From positions 3,472,001-3,536,000 of the forward strand of contig NC_015064.1 in assembly GCF_000178975.2 (NCBI RefSeq): 64,000 nucleotides of DNA, in the 5' to 3' direction. The stretch's first letter is position 1; each line of letters opens with the position of its first letter. Below the pieces are notes generated by a model, which worked only from the letters and a program-made list of their open reading frames with translations, was not told the origin of the DNA and made no database searches. This document shows positions 45,156 to 53,659 of the stretch, piece by piece. A program made the translations under genes and the position numbers. Source of the DNA: Granulicella tundricola MP5ACTX9. GTDB taxonomy: Bacteria; Acidobacteriota; Terriglobia; Terriglobales; Acidobacteriaceae.

Positions 45156-45440
45156 ATGCAGATCACTCTTGAGATTCCTGATGATTTTGCGGCTCAAATC
45201 TCTGAGAACGGACACGATCTTCCGCGCAGACTGCTGGAAGATGCCGCTGTTGGGGCTTACTGCCGCGACACCCTCTCTCGTCACGAATTGCAGAGTCGTC
45301 TTGGATTCGCAACCCAGTATGAGCTTGATATGTTCCTGAAAGAAAGAGGAATAGAGCATGGCTCTTATAGCGGACAGGATTTATTGGATGACATTGCGAC
45401 GCTGAATCTGGCGCGTTTGAAGCAAAAACAGACTGCATGA
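45156..45440 (+). CDS. UPF0175-family protein, antitoxin-like
   Basis: 94 residues beginning MQITLEIPDDFAAQI, with RLLEDAAVGAYCRDTLSRHE and LGFATQYELDMFLKERG, the UPF0175 pattern. Such proteins are usually encoded immediately before a DUF3368 PIN protein and act as its antitoxin and DNA-binding repressor. The stop overlaps the next start by four bases (ATGA), indicating translational coupling. GC content is visibly lower than neighbours. Confidence 0.85.
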   Translation: MQITLEIPDDFAAQISENGHDLPRRLLEDAAVGAYCRDTLSRHELQSRLGFATQYELDMFLKERGIEHGSYSGQDLLDDIATLNLARLKQKQTA

Positions 45441-45937
45441 TCGTCGTTGCTGATGCCGGCCCGCTGCGCTATCTCATCGAGATTGATCTCATTGCGCAAA
45501 TCCCAGCTCAGTATGGCGAACTTTATGTTCCCGGTGCAGTGTTGAACGAATTGAGTCAACCCATTACGCCCTCCAGCGTGAAGCTATGGCTGGCAAAGCC
45601 GCCTTTCTGGTTCCACATTGTCGACGCGGCTGATAGGACGCCAAAGATTCCAACCTTGGATCTCGGAGAGAGTGAAGCCCTCAAATTAGCGATAAAGCTT
45701 GAGGCAGATTTTCTACTCATTGACGATCAGGCGGCGCGTAAGGCAGCACCCAAATACATCAATGCGTCCGTAACCGGCACGCTCGGCGTAATCTACGAAG
45801 TATCGCGCCTCAGCCTAAGGCCAGCAGAGGAGTTTCGACAAAACGTGGGCCGCTTGCGATTGACTACCTTTTACTTCTCCCATCAGCTGAACCAGGTTAT
45901 AGATCGATTACAGGCCGAGATGGAAGTAGCGGGCTAA
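45437..45937 (+). CDS. PIN-domain protein (DUF3368), toxin-like
   Basis: 166 residues. PIN nuclease acidic residues are in VVADAGPLRYL (Asp5), the central LGESEALKLAI (Glu) and FLLIDDQAARKAA (Asp pair), consistent with an active RNase of type II toxin-antitoxin systems. It overlaps the UPF0175 gene by four bases and overlaps the convergent gene at 45934 by four bases. RNA target unknown. Confidence 0.85.
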   Translation: MIVVADAGPLRYLIEIDLIAQIPAQYGELYVPGAVLNELSQPITPSSVKLWLAKPPFWFHIVDAADRTPKIPTLDLGESEALKLAIKLEADFLLIDDQAARKAAPKYINASVTGTLGVIYEVSRLSLRPAEEFRQNVGRLRLTTFYFSHQLNQVIDRLQAEMEVAG

Positions 45938-46170
45938 TCCTCCCGCTCCTGCCGAAGCGCCCACCAGATCCCACCGGCAATCTGTGCCGCGCCAATCACC
46001 CTCGTCAGCCCTGGGCGCTCATGCAGTTCGCCCATCAGTCTCTGCCATGGCTTTGGCCCCTTCTTCCAGGCGAGCGCGTCCTTCTGCGGATGGATCAGCG
46101 CCATGACGCCGTCTCCGATCAGGGTCATTGCAGCGAAGTGCTTCCAGCGGGTAGGCGTCATGAACATCAT
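45934..46170 (-). CDS. Small conserved hypothetical protein
   Basis: 78 residues (MMFMTPTRWKHFAAMTLIGD, GVMALIHPQKDALAWKKGPK), with weakly hydrophobic ends (AAMTLIGDGVMALI; GAAQIAGGIWWAL) that could be membrane-associated. AGAGG lies seven bases before the ATG. No function is recognised. It is divergent from trpG and overlaps the PIN gene end by four bases. Confidence 0.7.
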   Translation of the reverse strand: MMFMTPTRWKHFAAMTLIGDGVMALIHPQKDALAWKKGPKPWQRLMGELHERPGLTRVIGAAQIAGGIWWALRQERED

Positions 46171-46237
46171 TGCAGTACCTCTGCCTTGTAAGAGTCTGCA
46201 ATGCGGCCTGCTGTTGCCGCAGGCGTAAAATCATGCC

Positions 46238-46858
46238 ATGGTCTTCGTCCTGGACAACTACGACTCCTTTACTTACAACCTGGTGCAGTACATGGGCGAG
46301 CTTGGCGCGGAGATGGTGATCCGGCGCAATGACGAGCTGACGCCGGAAGAGATTGAGGCGCTGAACCCTGAGCGCATTCTCATCTCGCCCGGGCCCTGCA
46401 CGCCAGAGGAGGCAGGCGTGAGCATTCCGCTGCTGAAGCACTTTGCTGCGTTGCAGGAGGCGGGTGGCCGACGCGTGCCGATCCTGGGTGTCTGCCTGGG
46501 CCATCAGGCCATCGGCGCGGCGTTTGGCGGCAACGTCGTTCGCGCGAAGAAACTGATGCACGGCAAGACGAGCGAGGTGGAGCATGACGGCAGGACCATC
46601 TTCGCCGGAATCCCCTCGACGATGACCTGCACGCGGTATCACTCGCTGATCGTCGCGGAGGAGGGCTTTCCGGATGTGCTGGAGGTTTCGGCGCGTACCT
46701 ACGGGAAAGCTTCACCGGAGGCGGTGGAAGAGGATGGCGGGCAGACCATCATGGCGCTGCGGCATAAGACGCTGCCCATCGAAGGCGTCCAGTTCCATCC
46801 CGAGAGCGTTTTGACCAGCCACGGCAAGCAGATGATTGAGAACTTTCTGAAGATGTAG
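46238..46858 (+). CDS. trpG: Anthranilate/aminodeoxychorismate synthase glutamine amidotransferase
   Basis: 206 residues of class I glutamine amidotransferase: [19 protein letters not shown], oxyanion region [11 protein letters not shown], nucleophile Cys in [15 protein letters not shown], and the His-Glu of [11 protein letters not shown]. It supplies ammonia to TrpE, and may be shared with PabB for folate as in many bacteria. It lies 1.2 kb behind trpE and is separated by the toxin-antitoxin-like pair and one opposite gene. Confidence 0.93.
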   Translation: MVFVLDNYDSFTYNLVQYMGELGAEMVIRRNDELTPEEIEALNPERILISPGPCTPEEAGVSIPLLKHFAALQEAGGRRVPILGVCLGHQAIGAAFGGNVVRAKKLMHGKTSEVEHDGRTIFAGIPSTMTCTRYHSLIVAEEGFPDVLEVSARTYGKASPEAVEEDGGQTIMALRHKTLPIEGVQFHPESVLTSHGKQMIENFLKM

Positions 46859-46871
46859 AGGTGCGGTGGCG

Positions 46872-47864
46872 ATGAAGAGCGGTTGGATCTTGCTTGCGGT
46901 GGGATGCGGAGCTTTGGGCACGATGAAGGCCGACGCTCAGGCCTGGACGCAGCCTCGCGTGGCGGGAAGCGTGCCGCTGGGCGAGGCAAACGCCACGGGA
47001 ATCCTGATGGTCACAGGCGGCAAGAACATCCTGGGCACAGCGAGCGTGATCACCGCGCTCGACCGGCCGGCGCATGTGACGCTTGATCGGGGCGGCTCCA
47101 TCCTGGTCTGCCAGACCAGCGTGCTGAAGCTGACGGAGTCGCAGATGGGCCCGGCGGATGCGCTGGTGCGCGACTGGAGCCCGCAGGTTCTGCTGGCGCT
47201 GGACCGCGGCGCCATGGAGGTTCGCATGCCGATGCTGCCCGGCGATGCGCTGGTCACGCCGGATCTGCGCTTCACCAGCGCGAGCAGTAAAGGGAAAGGC
47301 GAGGCGTTGGATCTTGCCATCCGCACCACCTCCAATGGCGATACCTGCGTGGAAAATCGCGGCAAGAAGGCACCTACGCTGAATATTTCGGACTCCTTCG
47401 GCGAAAGCTCCTACCAGCTCAAAGCCGGGCAGCATGTCATGTTCGAGCATGGCAGCCTGAAGGAGGTCAATGATCGCGAATCGACACCGTGTGGCTGTCC
47501 TCCGGTGGGCCATGAGGAGATCTCGCTTGCGGAGGCGGCTGTCCGGCGTGGCTCCAGCAAGCCCGTGACCGCGAAGCAAGCGGCCAAAGAGCATCCCTTC
47601 CCTGCCGCGGTGAGCGAAGGGCTTGCGCCGCCCAGTCCCCTGCCCCCGGAAGACCCTAAGACGACCCATGTGCAGGTGGCGACGACGTTGAGCTATGACC
47701 CCGCCGCCGATCAGAAGCCCGCGCCTGCCGCGACAGGGACTGTGCCCCCGGAGGTGACCCTGGCGACAGCTCCGGCGCTCAATCCTCCGCCTCCGCCGAA
47801 GGTCGAAGGACACGGCGTGATGCACTCGATTGGGAGCTTCTTCAAGCGAATCTTCGTTCGCTGA
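46872..47864 (+). CDS. Secreted protein with FecR-like beta domain and Pro-rich tail
   Basis: 330 residues from ATG 46872 (GTG 46866 possible). Signal peptide WILLAVGCGALGTMKADAQA. Residues about 40-200 look like a FecR-type beta-helix (GKNILGTASVITALDRPAHV, LDRGAMEVRMPMLPGDALV, SYQLKAGQHVMFEHG). CGCPP sits near 213, and a Pro/Ala linker precedes a short basic end (SIGSFFKRIFVR). Function unknown; probably periplasmic. It follows trpG by 13 bp. Confidence 0.65.
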   Translation: MKSGWILLAVGCGALGTMKADAQAWTQPRVAGSVPLGEANATGILMVTGGKNILGTASVITALDRPAHVTLDRGGSILVCQTSVLKLTESQMGPADALVRDWSPQVLLALDRGAMEVRMPMLPGDALVTPDLRFTSASSKGKGEALDLAIRTTSNGDTCVENRGKKAPTLNISDSFGESSYQLKAGQHVMFEHGSLKEVNDRESTPCGCPPVGHEEISLAEAAVRRGSSKPVTAKQAAKEHPFPAAVSEGLAPPSPLPPEDPKTTHVQVATTLSYDPAADQKPAPAATGTVPPEVTLATAPALNPPPPPKVEGHGVMHSIGSFFKRIFVR

Positions 47865-48002
47865 GGCTTGGCGGCGACGGGCTCATGCAAGCCGAGACCC
47901 GCGTCACTGCGCTACAATCGTAGGGTTGCGGACTGGCCGCCGTCGATCTGAACTTAGCCGCCACTTCTTTGCAAAAAGCTTCTGCTCAAAGGATTTTTTT
48001 AT

Positions 48003-48560
48003 ATGTCGATTCCCGCTACCCAGATGCGTCCGGGCATGATCATCAAGTACAACAGCGACCTGCACCTGGTCTTCTCGGTGGAACACCGCACTCCCGGCAA
48101 CCTGCGCGCCTTCATCCAGGCCAAGCTTCGCAACGTCCGCACCGGCGCCATGTTCACTGAGCGCTTCCGTTCGCCTGACCCCATCGACCGCGTCTACGTG
48201 GACGAGATCAAGATGGAATTCCTCTACTCCGACGGCGAAGACTACTACTTCATGGACGACAGCTTCGAGCAGACGATGCTGAAGCGCGAGACGCTGGGCG
48301 ACGCGGTCGACTACCTAACCCCGAACCTCTCCATCAGCGTCAGCTTCCATGACGGCAAGGCCGTCGGCATTGAACTCCCCACGGCAGTCATCATGACCGT
48401 GCTGCAGACGGAGCCGGGCATCAAGTCGGCTACAGCGTCTTCCGTGACCAAGCCCGCAACGACCGAGACTGGTCTCGTAGTGCAGGTTCCTCCGTTCATC
48501 AACGAAGGCGAGAAGATCCGCGTGGATACTGCTGAAGGCGCTTACATGAGCCGCGCGTAA
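48003..48560 (+). CDS. efp: Elongation factor P
   Basis: 185 residues with the three OB-like domains of EF-P, which relieves ribosome stalling at polyproline. N-terminus MSIPATQMRPGMIIKYN; C-terminal VQVPPFINEGEKIRVDTAEG is the family signature. The loop that enters the peptidyl-transferase centre reads EHRTPGNLRAF, so the residue that is Lys34 in E. coli (PGKG) is Asn33 here. AAAGGA precedes the ATG, and a strong hairpin follows the stop. Confidence 0.95.
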   Translation: MSIPATQMRPGMIIKYNSDLHLVFSVEHRTPGNLRAFIQAKLRNVRTGAMFTERFRSPDPIDRVYVDEIKMEFLYSDGEDYYFMDDSFEQTMLKRETLGDAVDYLTPNLSISVSFHDGKAVGIELPTAVIMTVLQTEPGIKSATASSVTKPATTETGLVVQVPPFINEGEKIRVDTAEGAYMSRA

Positions 48561-48580
48561 GCATTTCGCATTTGTGACGA

Positions 48581-48606
48581 GGGCAGAGTCGGCTTCGACT
48601 CTGCCC
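48581..48606 (+). terminator. Terminator-like hairpin after efp
   Basis: Perfect 10-bp stem GGGCAGAGTC (48581-48590) / GACTCTGCCC (48597-48606) with loop GGCTTC, 20 bp after the efp stop. The U-tract is weak (TTGCCGCTT). Confidence 0.65.
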
Positions 48607-48662
48607 TTGCCGCTTAACTCTCAATTTGCTCTCCCACAAACAGCGATGCGACACTGAAGACA

Positions 48663-48959
48663 ATGGAACAAGCAGAGTGCGTCCGTCATTACCTGGTCAA
48701 GGGCCGTGTGCAGGGCGTAGGCTTTCGCTGGTTCGTCCATCGCGAAGCCGCTGAGCTTGGGCTGCGCGGCTGGGTCAAGAACACGGACGCAGGCCATGTA
48801 GAAATCGTCGTTGCAGGCGATGCGGAATCGATCGCAGAGCTGAACGCTGTGCTGCACAAGGGTTCGCGCGGAAGCCGTGTGGACGCCGTGATCGAGCATG
48901 CGCTGACCGACGAAGAAGGCACGGCGCTTGGACCATTCGAGATTGAAGGAGCCTGGTAA
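48663..48959 (+). CDS. acyP: Acylphosphatase
   Basis: 98 residues. Catalytic Arg in [16 protein letters not shown] and Asn in [15 protein letters not shown] are intact. Hydrolyses acyl phosphates such as 1,3-bisphosphoglycerate; physiological role is uncertain in bacteria. It is 5 bp before apt, so the two are probably co-transcribed. Confidence 0.93.
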   Translation: MEQAECVRHYLVKGRVQGVGFRWFVHREAAELGLRGWVKNTDAGHVEIVVAGDAESIAELNAVLHKGSRGSRVDAVIEHALTDEEGTALGPFEIEGAW

Positions 48960-48964
48960 AAACG

Positions 48965-49504
48965 ATGAGCACGATTGTGAACTGTGAACCGCTGAAGGAA
49001 CTGATCCGCACGGTCCCTGACTTCCCCAAGCCGGGAATCCTCTTTTACGACATCACCACCCTGTTGAAGAACAAGGCAGGCATGGCGCAGTTGATTGATG
49101 CCTTTGCCGCATACTACATCGACAAGGAGATCGACCTCGTGCTCGGCATTGAGGCTCGCGGCTTCATCTTTGGACCCGCGCTGGCGTATCGCCTCAACGC
49201 GGGCTTTGTGCCCGTGCGGAAGCCCAAGAAGCTCCCCGCGCCAACCGCCAAGGTCACCTATGACCTGGAGTATGGGTCGGATGCGCTGGAGATACACCTG
49301 GATGCGATCGAGCCCGGCCAGCGCGTCGTGATCGTCGACGACCTGCTTGCAACCGGCGGCACCATGCAGGCGACGGTGAAGCTCGTGCGTCAGCTTGGCG
49401 GCGAGATTGCGGGTATTGGCTTTGCGATTGAACTCGACTTCCTGAAGGGCCGCGCCAAGTTCCAGGAGTATGACGTCTTCAGCCTGCTGCACTACGACGA
49501 GTAG
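48965..49504 (+). CDS. apt: Adenine phosphoribosyltransferase
   Basis: 179 residues. PRPP-binding motif [15 protein letters not shown], adenine-site [16 protein letters not shown] and N-terminal [15 protein letters not shown] are all typical. Salvages adenine to AMP using PRPP. The start lies 5 bp after acyP; no clear ribosome site, consistent with coupling. Confidence 0.96.
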   Translation: MSTIVNCEPLKELIRTVPDFPKPGILFYDITTLLKNKAGMAQLIDAFAAYYIDKEIDLVLGIEARGFIFGPALAYRLNAGFVPVRKPKKLPAPTAKVTYDLEYGSDALEIHLDAIEPGQRVVIVDDLLATGGTMQATVKLVRQLGGEIAGIGFAIELDFLKGRAKFQEYDVFSLLHYDE

Positions 49505-49543
49505 CCCTGCATACATCAGCCGTCTTGCCTCAAGGAGATCATC

Positions 49544-50596
49544 ATGACTCAATCAGTTGGATACGCCGCCCAAAATGTGGCCGCGCCCTTAGAACGCTTT
49601 GACTTCACCCGCCGCGACCCGGGCCCAGCCGATGTGGTCGTGGAGATCGCCTACTGCGGAATCTGCCACTCTGACATTCACCAGGTGCGGGATGAGTGGG
49701 GTGGGTCCATGTACCCGATGGTTCCAGGCCACGAGATCGTCGGGCATGTCACTGCCGTGGGCGCGGACGTGACGAAGTTCAAGGTTGGCGATCTCGCGGG
49801 CGTGGGCGTCATGGTGGACTCCTGCAAGGTCTGCGCCAACTGTAAGGCGTCCGAAGAGGCGTATTGCGAGAAGGGCTTTGTCGGCACTTACAACGCCAAG
49901 GGCTATGACGGAAAGCTTGTCTTCGGCGGCTACGCCAACAACATCGTCGTGGACGAGCGGTATGTCTTCTCCATCTCGCCGAAGCTTGAGGCGAAGCTGG
50001 CCGCGGTTGCTCCTTTGCTGTGCGCGGGCATCACGACCTACAGCCCGCTGCGCCACTGGAAGGTGGGTCCCGGGATGAAGGTCGGCATCGTCGGTCTGGG
50101 CGGACTGGGCCACATGGGACTGAAGTTCGCGCACTCCTTTGGCGCGCATGTGACGCTCTTTACTACCTCTGCGGGCAAGGAAGCGGATGCCAAGCGCCTA
50201 GGTGCGGACGAGGTCGTCATCTCCAAGGACGCCGACGCCATGGCGAAGCAGAAGAGCAGCTTCGACTTTATCCTCGACTGCGTCTCAGCACCTCATGACA
50301 TGAATACGTACCTCGGCCTGTTGCGGCTCAACGGCACGCTCTGTCTCGTCGGCCTGCCTGAGGAACCGCTCTCCATCAGCGCCTTTTCAACCGTAACCAA
50401 TCGCCGCAGTCTTGCGGGCTCCATGATCGGCGGCATGACCGAGACGCAGGAGATGCTCGACTACTGCGCCGAGCATGACATCGTCTCCGACATCGAACTC
50501 ACGTCGGTCGACAAGCTGGATGAAGCGTATGAGCGGGTCGTGAAGAGCGATGTGAAGTACCGCTTTGTGATCGATCTGGCCACCCTGAAAAGCTAG
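49544..50596 (+). CDS. NAD(P)-dependent zinc alcohol dehydrogenase (YahK/CAD type)
   Basis: 350 residues of the medium-chain dehydrogenase family. Catalytic zinc ligands lie in YCGICHSD and PGHEIVG; the structural zinc lobe is CKVCANCKASEEAYC; the nucleotide motif is GLGGLGHMGLKFA. It most resembles cinnamyl-alcohol-type aldehyde reductases such as YahK/AdhC, broad aldehyde reductases that prefer NADPH. AGGAG precedes the ATG. A strong terminator follows. Confidence 0.92.
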   Translation: MTQSVGYAAQNVAAPLERFDFTRRDPGPADVVVEIAYCGICHSDIHQVRDEWGGSMYPMVPGHEIVGHVTAVGADVTKFKVGDLAGVGVMVDSCKVCANCKASEEAYCEKGFVGTYNAKGYDGKLVFGGYANNIVVDERYVFSISPKLEAKLAAVAPLLCAGITTYSPLRHWKVGPGMKVGIVGLGGLGHMGLKFAHSFGAHVTLFTTSAGKEADAKRLGADEVVISKDADAMAKQKSSFDFILDCVSAPHDMNTYLGLLRLNGTLCLVGLPEEPLSISAFSTVTNRRSLAGSMIGGMTETQEMLDYCAEHDIVSDIELTSVDKLDEAYERVVKSDVKYRFVIDLATLKS

Positions 50597-50605
50597 TTCT
50601 CAGAC

Positions 50606-50648
50606 AGCAAAAAGCCCACGCCTGCATCCAGGGTGTGGGCTTTTTGCT
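50606..50648. terminator. Bidirectional rho-independent terminator
   Basis: AGCAAAAAGCCCAC (50606-50619) pairs with GTGGGCTTTTTGCT (50635-50648); T-run on both strands. It separates the dehydrogenase from the convergent lactonase-like gene. Confidence 0.9.
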
Positions 50649-50660
50649 GCGGTCTTACCG

Positions 50661-51899
50661 TTATGCGAAGAGCGTCATCATGGGTGAAGGCACGGTCAGC
50701 GTCTGCACCGGTCCGGTCAGGCCGCCGTTGCCCTGATTGCAGGCGAAGACTGTCACTGAATCCGAATCCTGGTTGCCGCACAGCAGCCATTTGCCCGTGG
50801 GATCGAAGGTGAACTGCCGTGGAGTCTTGCCACCGCAGGAGATTCTCTGCAACACCTTCAACATTCCATTCCCCTGATCGATCGCGAAGACCACCAGCGA
50901 GTTCTCCCCGCGGTTGCTTACGTACAGGTAGGATCCGCTGGCGCTGATCTCCACCTCTGCCGCGGTGTTTGTGCCATGGAAGCCCGGGTCAACCGTGCTG
51001 ATGGAGTGGCCCGCGTCCGTCAACAGAGCCTGCGGTTCTACGCCGTGGGCATGATCACCGCGCATACCACTCCACAACAGTTGGTCTATCCGGTTATCGA
51101 GTTCATTCACCGAATAGACCCAGCGTCCATTCGGATGAAACGCAATATGCCGAGGCCCGGAACCAGCACGACGCTCGTTTACATGAGGTGCGCCCAGCCG
51201 TGCGGTCGTAACGTCAACCGGGAAGGTCACGATGCTGTCGTTGCCCAGATCGTTCACGATCAAAAAGCGGTTATCGGGCGAAAGCCTAGCCGAGTGCGGG
51301 TGGGATGCCTGCTGCCGGTCTGCGTTCGGACCATGCTGACCGAACTTTGCATCTTTGAAGTCCAGCCGTTCCACCGGCTGCGAGAGGCTGCCATCCGGTT
51401 CAACCAGGTACGTCGCCACGCCGGAGCCCGAGTAGCTGGCCGAGTACGCCGACTGGCCATCCGCATCAAGTGAGAGATAACACGGTCCCATGCTGCCGGA
51501 CAAGACCTTCCCCAGCGGATGCAGTGCGCCTGTCGCCGGGTCAATCAATAAAGACGAGATGGCGGAGCTATGCTCGTCGCCTTCATTGCACACATGCAGG
51601 ACGCGCTTTCCGTGGCCCAGACCCAGGGCGAAGAACGCCGGCCGAAAGCTCGCAGCGGCGACGGTAGGGCTGGTCAACTTGCCCGTAGCAGGGTCAAACC
51701 GGGAGAGATAGATTCCCTGCGCACCGGGCTTTGCGGTATCCGTCCCAAAGTAGACAAAGGACGGAGCGGGCGGGACGGGCTTGTGGCGCTTGGGAAAGAA
51801 GTTCGTCTGGGCCGTACACTCTCCCGGCAGACCGCATGCATACGCGGCGGCTGCGACGGAGGTCGTTGCTGCTAAAAATCGTCTGCGAGAGATGGTCAT
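50661..51899 (-). CDS. Tat-exported lactonase-family beta-propeller protein
   Basis: 412 residues. A twin-arginine signal (ISRRRFLAATTSVAAAAYA) directs folded export. The rest is a seven-bladed propeller like 6-phosphogluconolactonase of the YbhE type (GIYLSRFDPATGKLTSPTVA, HSARLSPDNRFLIVNDLGND, GPRHIAFHPNGRWVYSVNEL, PRQFTFDPTGKWLLCGNQD). Because the protein is periplasmic, its substrate is unlikely to be cytoplasmic 6-phosphogluconolactone. Only the family is certain. Confidence 0.88.
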   Translation of the reverse strand: MTISRRRFLAATTSVAAAAYACGLPGECTAQTNFFPKRHKPVPPAPSFVYFGTDTAKPGAQGIYLSRFDPATGKLTSPTVAAASFRPAFFALGLGHGKRVLHVCNEGDEHSSAISSLLIDPATGALHPLGKVLSGSMGPCYLSLDADGQSAYSASYSGSGVATYLVEPDGSLSQPVERLDFKDAKFGQHGPNADRQQASHPHSARLSPDNRFLIVNDLGNDSIVTFPVDVTTARLGAPHVNERRAGSGPRHIAFHPNGRWVYSVNELDNRIDQLLWSGMRGDHAHGVEPQALLTDAGHSISTVDPGFHGTNTAAEVEISASGSYLYVSNRGENSLVVFAIDQGNGMLKVLQRISCGGKTPRQFTFDPTGKWLLCGNQDSDSVTVFACNQGNGGLTGPVQTLTVPSPMMTLFA

Positions 51900-51905
51900 G
51901 CGTGC

Positions 51906-52388
51906 CTACAGTTTGACGCGGTCGTTTTCATTAGGCTGCGCAGCGCCAAAGTAGGCCGCACTTCCGGGATCTCCGGGGAGTTCGCCCAGGAACTGCTCGG
52001 GCTTGATGTCGTCACTGATCACCGGCAGCGATGGGAGCTTATCCGTGCTGCCCGCCTCATGCACGACGGCGTTGGCGTGTTCCATTACCTCTTCCACCGT
52101 CATCGTGTACATCTCACGGCCGTTGTCGTAACCGTTCTCGATGCAGGTCTTCAGATATCTGCCCGCAGCTTGCGCGGCCAGGTAATCGGTAATGACGAAG
52201 CCGGTGGACTTCTTCATCTCCACCCATGCAATGTTCGGCATCGCAATCCAGCAGGCACGTCCGTTGACGGCAAAGCGGATATCGGTCGCGTCGGCATGGC
52301 GCGTGGCGATGGCGACGACCGTTCCCTTCCACGTACAGTGGAGCGGCTCGGAGGTCCAGCGGTCAGTTACCGTGAAGTCTTCATACAT
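51906..52388 (-). CDS. Conserved hypothetical protein
   Basis: 160 residues, soluble: N-terminal beta part (MYEDFTVTDRWTSEPLHCTW, GRACWIAMPNIAWVEM) and helical middle (DYLAAQAAGRYLKTCIENGY), then an acidic Pro-rich tail. No family is recognised. It is 6 bp upstream of the lactonase-like gene and transcribed with it, so a shared function is possible. No ribosome site is visible. Confidence 0.65.
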   Translation of the reverse strand: MYEDFTVTDRWTSEPLHCTWKGTVVAIATRHADATDIRFAVNGRACWIAMPNIAWVEMKKSTGFVITDYLAAQAAGRYLKTCIENGYDNGREMYTMTVEEVMEHANAVVHEAGSTDKLPSLPVISDDIKPEQFLGELPGDPGSAAYFGAAQPNENDRVKL

Positions 52389-52539
52389 GAATTTAGATTA
52401 GACGACTGGCAGGGTGGCGGCAAGGAGACGTGCAATCGACGAAGATATGCAAGGCGGAATAGCATCTTATTTCATAGCGTCGGCGGAGAGCGGAATCTGA
52501 CACCTCCGCCACCCCGTCCACGACGCCCTGGAGTCTCCA

Positions 52540-53652
52540 ATGTCGCGCACCTCTCCTCTGTTTGCCGCCGCCTTTCTCACTGCCACGCTGACGGTCTCCG
52601 CCTTCTCGCAGCAACTCACACCCGCACCTGCCGTGTCCTCCGCACCTGCGCCTTCCAGGTTGATGACGCTGGACGTCGTGGTCGCGCCGAAGTCCGGCGT
52701 TCCGGTGGCCGGCTTGCCTCAGTCTGCCTTCACGCTGCTCGATAACGGACGCTCGGAGGAGATTAAATCCTTCCGCGAGGTGAAAGGAGGGGCTACCAAT
52801 CTGCAGGTGATCCTCGTCATTGATTCTGTAAACGCCCGCTTCTCCACGGTGTCCTATGAGCGCCAGGAGATTGGGAAGTACCTTCTGGCGGACGGCGGAC
52901 GGCTCGCCCATCCAACGGCCCTGGCGATCATGACGGATACCGGCATCCAGATGCAGCAGGGCTATTCCACTGACGGTAAATCGCTCAACGAGTCACTGGA
53001 GCAGTCCGTAATCGGCCTACGTGAGATTCGACGTAACAGCGGCTTCTATGGCGCGGAGGAGCGGCTGGACGATTCGCTGCGCTCTTTGAACTTGCTGATC
53101 CAGCATGAGAAAACCGTGCCCGGCCGCAAACTTGTATTGTGGATCTCACCGGGCTGGCCCCTGCTTTCCGGCCCCGCCGTCGACCTGTCCTCCAAGCAGC
53201 GGACAGCCCTCTTTCGCTCCGTCGTCCAGACCTCCACCGAGCTTCGCCAGGCCGGCGTCACACTCTATAACCTGAATCCGGTGGGCGTTGGTGAGGATGT
53301 GGGCCGCGCCTTTTACTACCAGGAGTTTTTGAAGGGCGTCACCGCGCCAAATCACGTCGACCTCGGGGACCTCGGGCTTCAGGTCATCGCCACCCAGAGC
53401 GGAGGTCTCGTGGACATGCTGAACAGCGATGTCGCCGCCATGATCCGGCGCGATGTGCGTGATGCCGATGTCTACTACGAACTCTCCTTCACCCCCGCGC
53501 CTGGGGAAGACAAGATCGAGTACCACGGGCTGCAGGTTAAGGTCCCGGACACCAGCCTCACCGCGCGCACGCGGCAAGGCTACTATGCGTTACCTCCCGG
53601 CGTGGGCACGGACCAACCCATCGTCCCGCCACCGCTCCCAACCAAGCGTTGA
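52540..53652 (+). CDS. VWFA-related secreted protein (acidobacterial type)
   Basis: 370 residues with a signal peptide (LFAAAFLTATLTVSAFSQQL) and a VWFA-like domain: TLDVVVAPKSGVPVAGLPQS, AFTLLDNGRSEEIKSFREV, then LQVILVIDSVNARFSTV, where the metal-site DxSxS is degenerate (DSVNA). Such proteins form large paralogous groups in Acidobacteria, with unknown roles. GGAG lies six bases before the ATG. Confidence 0.85.
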   Translation: MSRTSPLFAAAFLTATLTVSAFSQQLTPAPAVSSAPAPSRLMTLDVVVAPKSGVPVAGLPQSAFTLLDNGRSEEIKSFREVKGGATNLQVILVIDSVNARFSTVSYERQEIGKYLLADGGRLAHPTALAIMTDTGIQMQQGYSTDGKSLNESLEQSVIGLREIRRNSGFYGAEERLDDSLRSLNLLIQHEKTVPGRKLVLWISPGWPLLSGPAVDLSSKQRTALFRSVVQTSTELRQAGVTLYNLNPVGVGEDVGRAFYYQEFLKGVTAPNHVDLGDLGLQVIATQSGGLVDMLNSDVAAMIRRDVRDADVYYELSFTPAPGEDKIEYHGLQVKVPDTSLTARTRQGYYALPPGVGTDQPIVPPPLPTKR

Positions 53653-53659
53653 CCCCGGC

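Noticed and set aside
43620..45359. 579-codon open frame on the minus strand
   Set aside because: Antisense to trpE and UPF0175 genes with intact family motifs; composition is that of a shadow frame.
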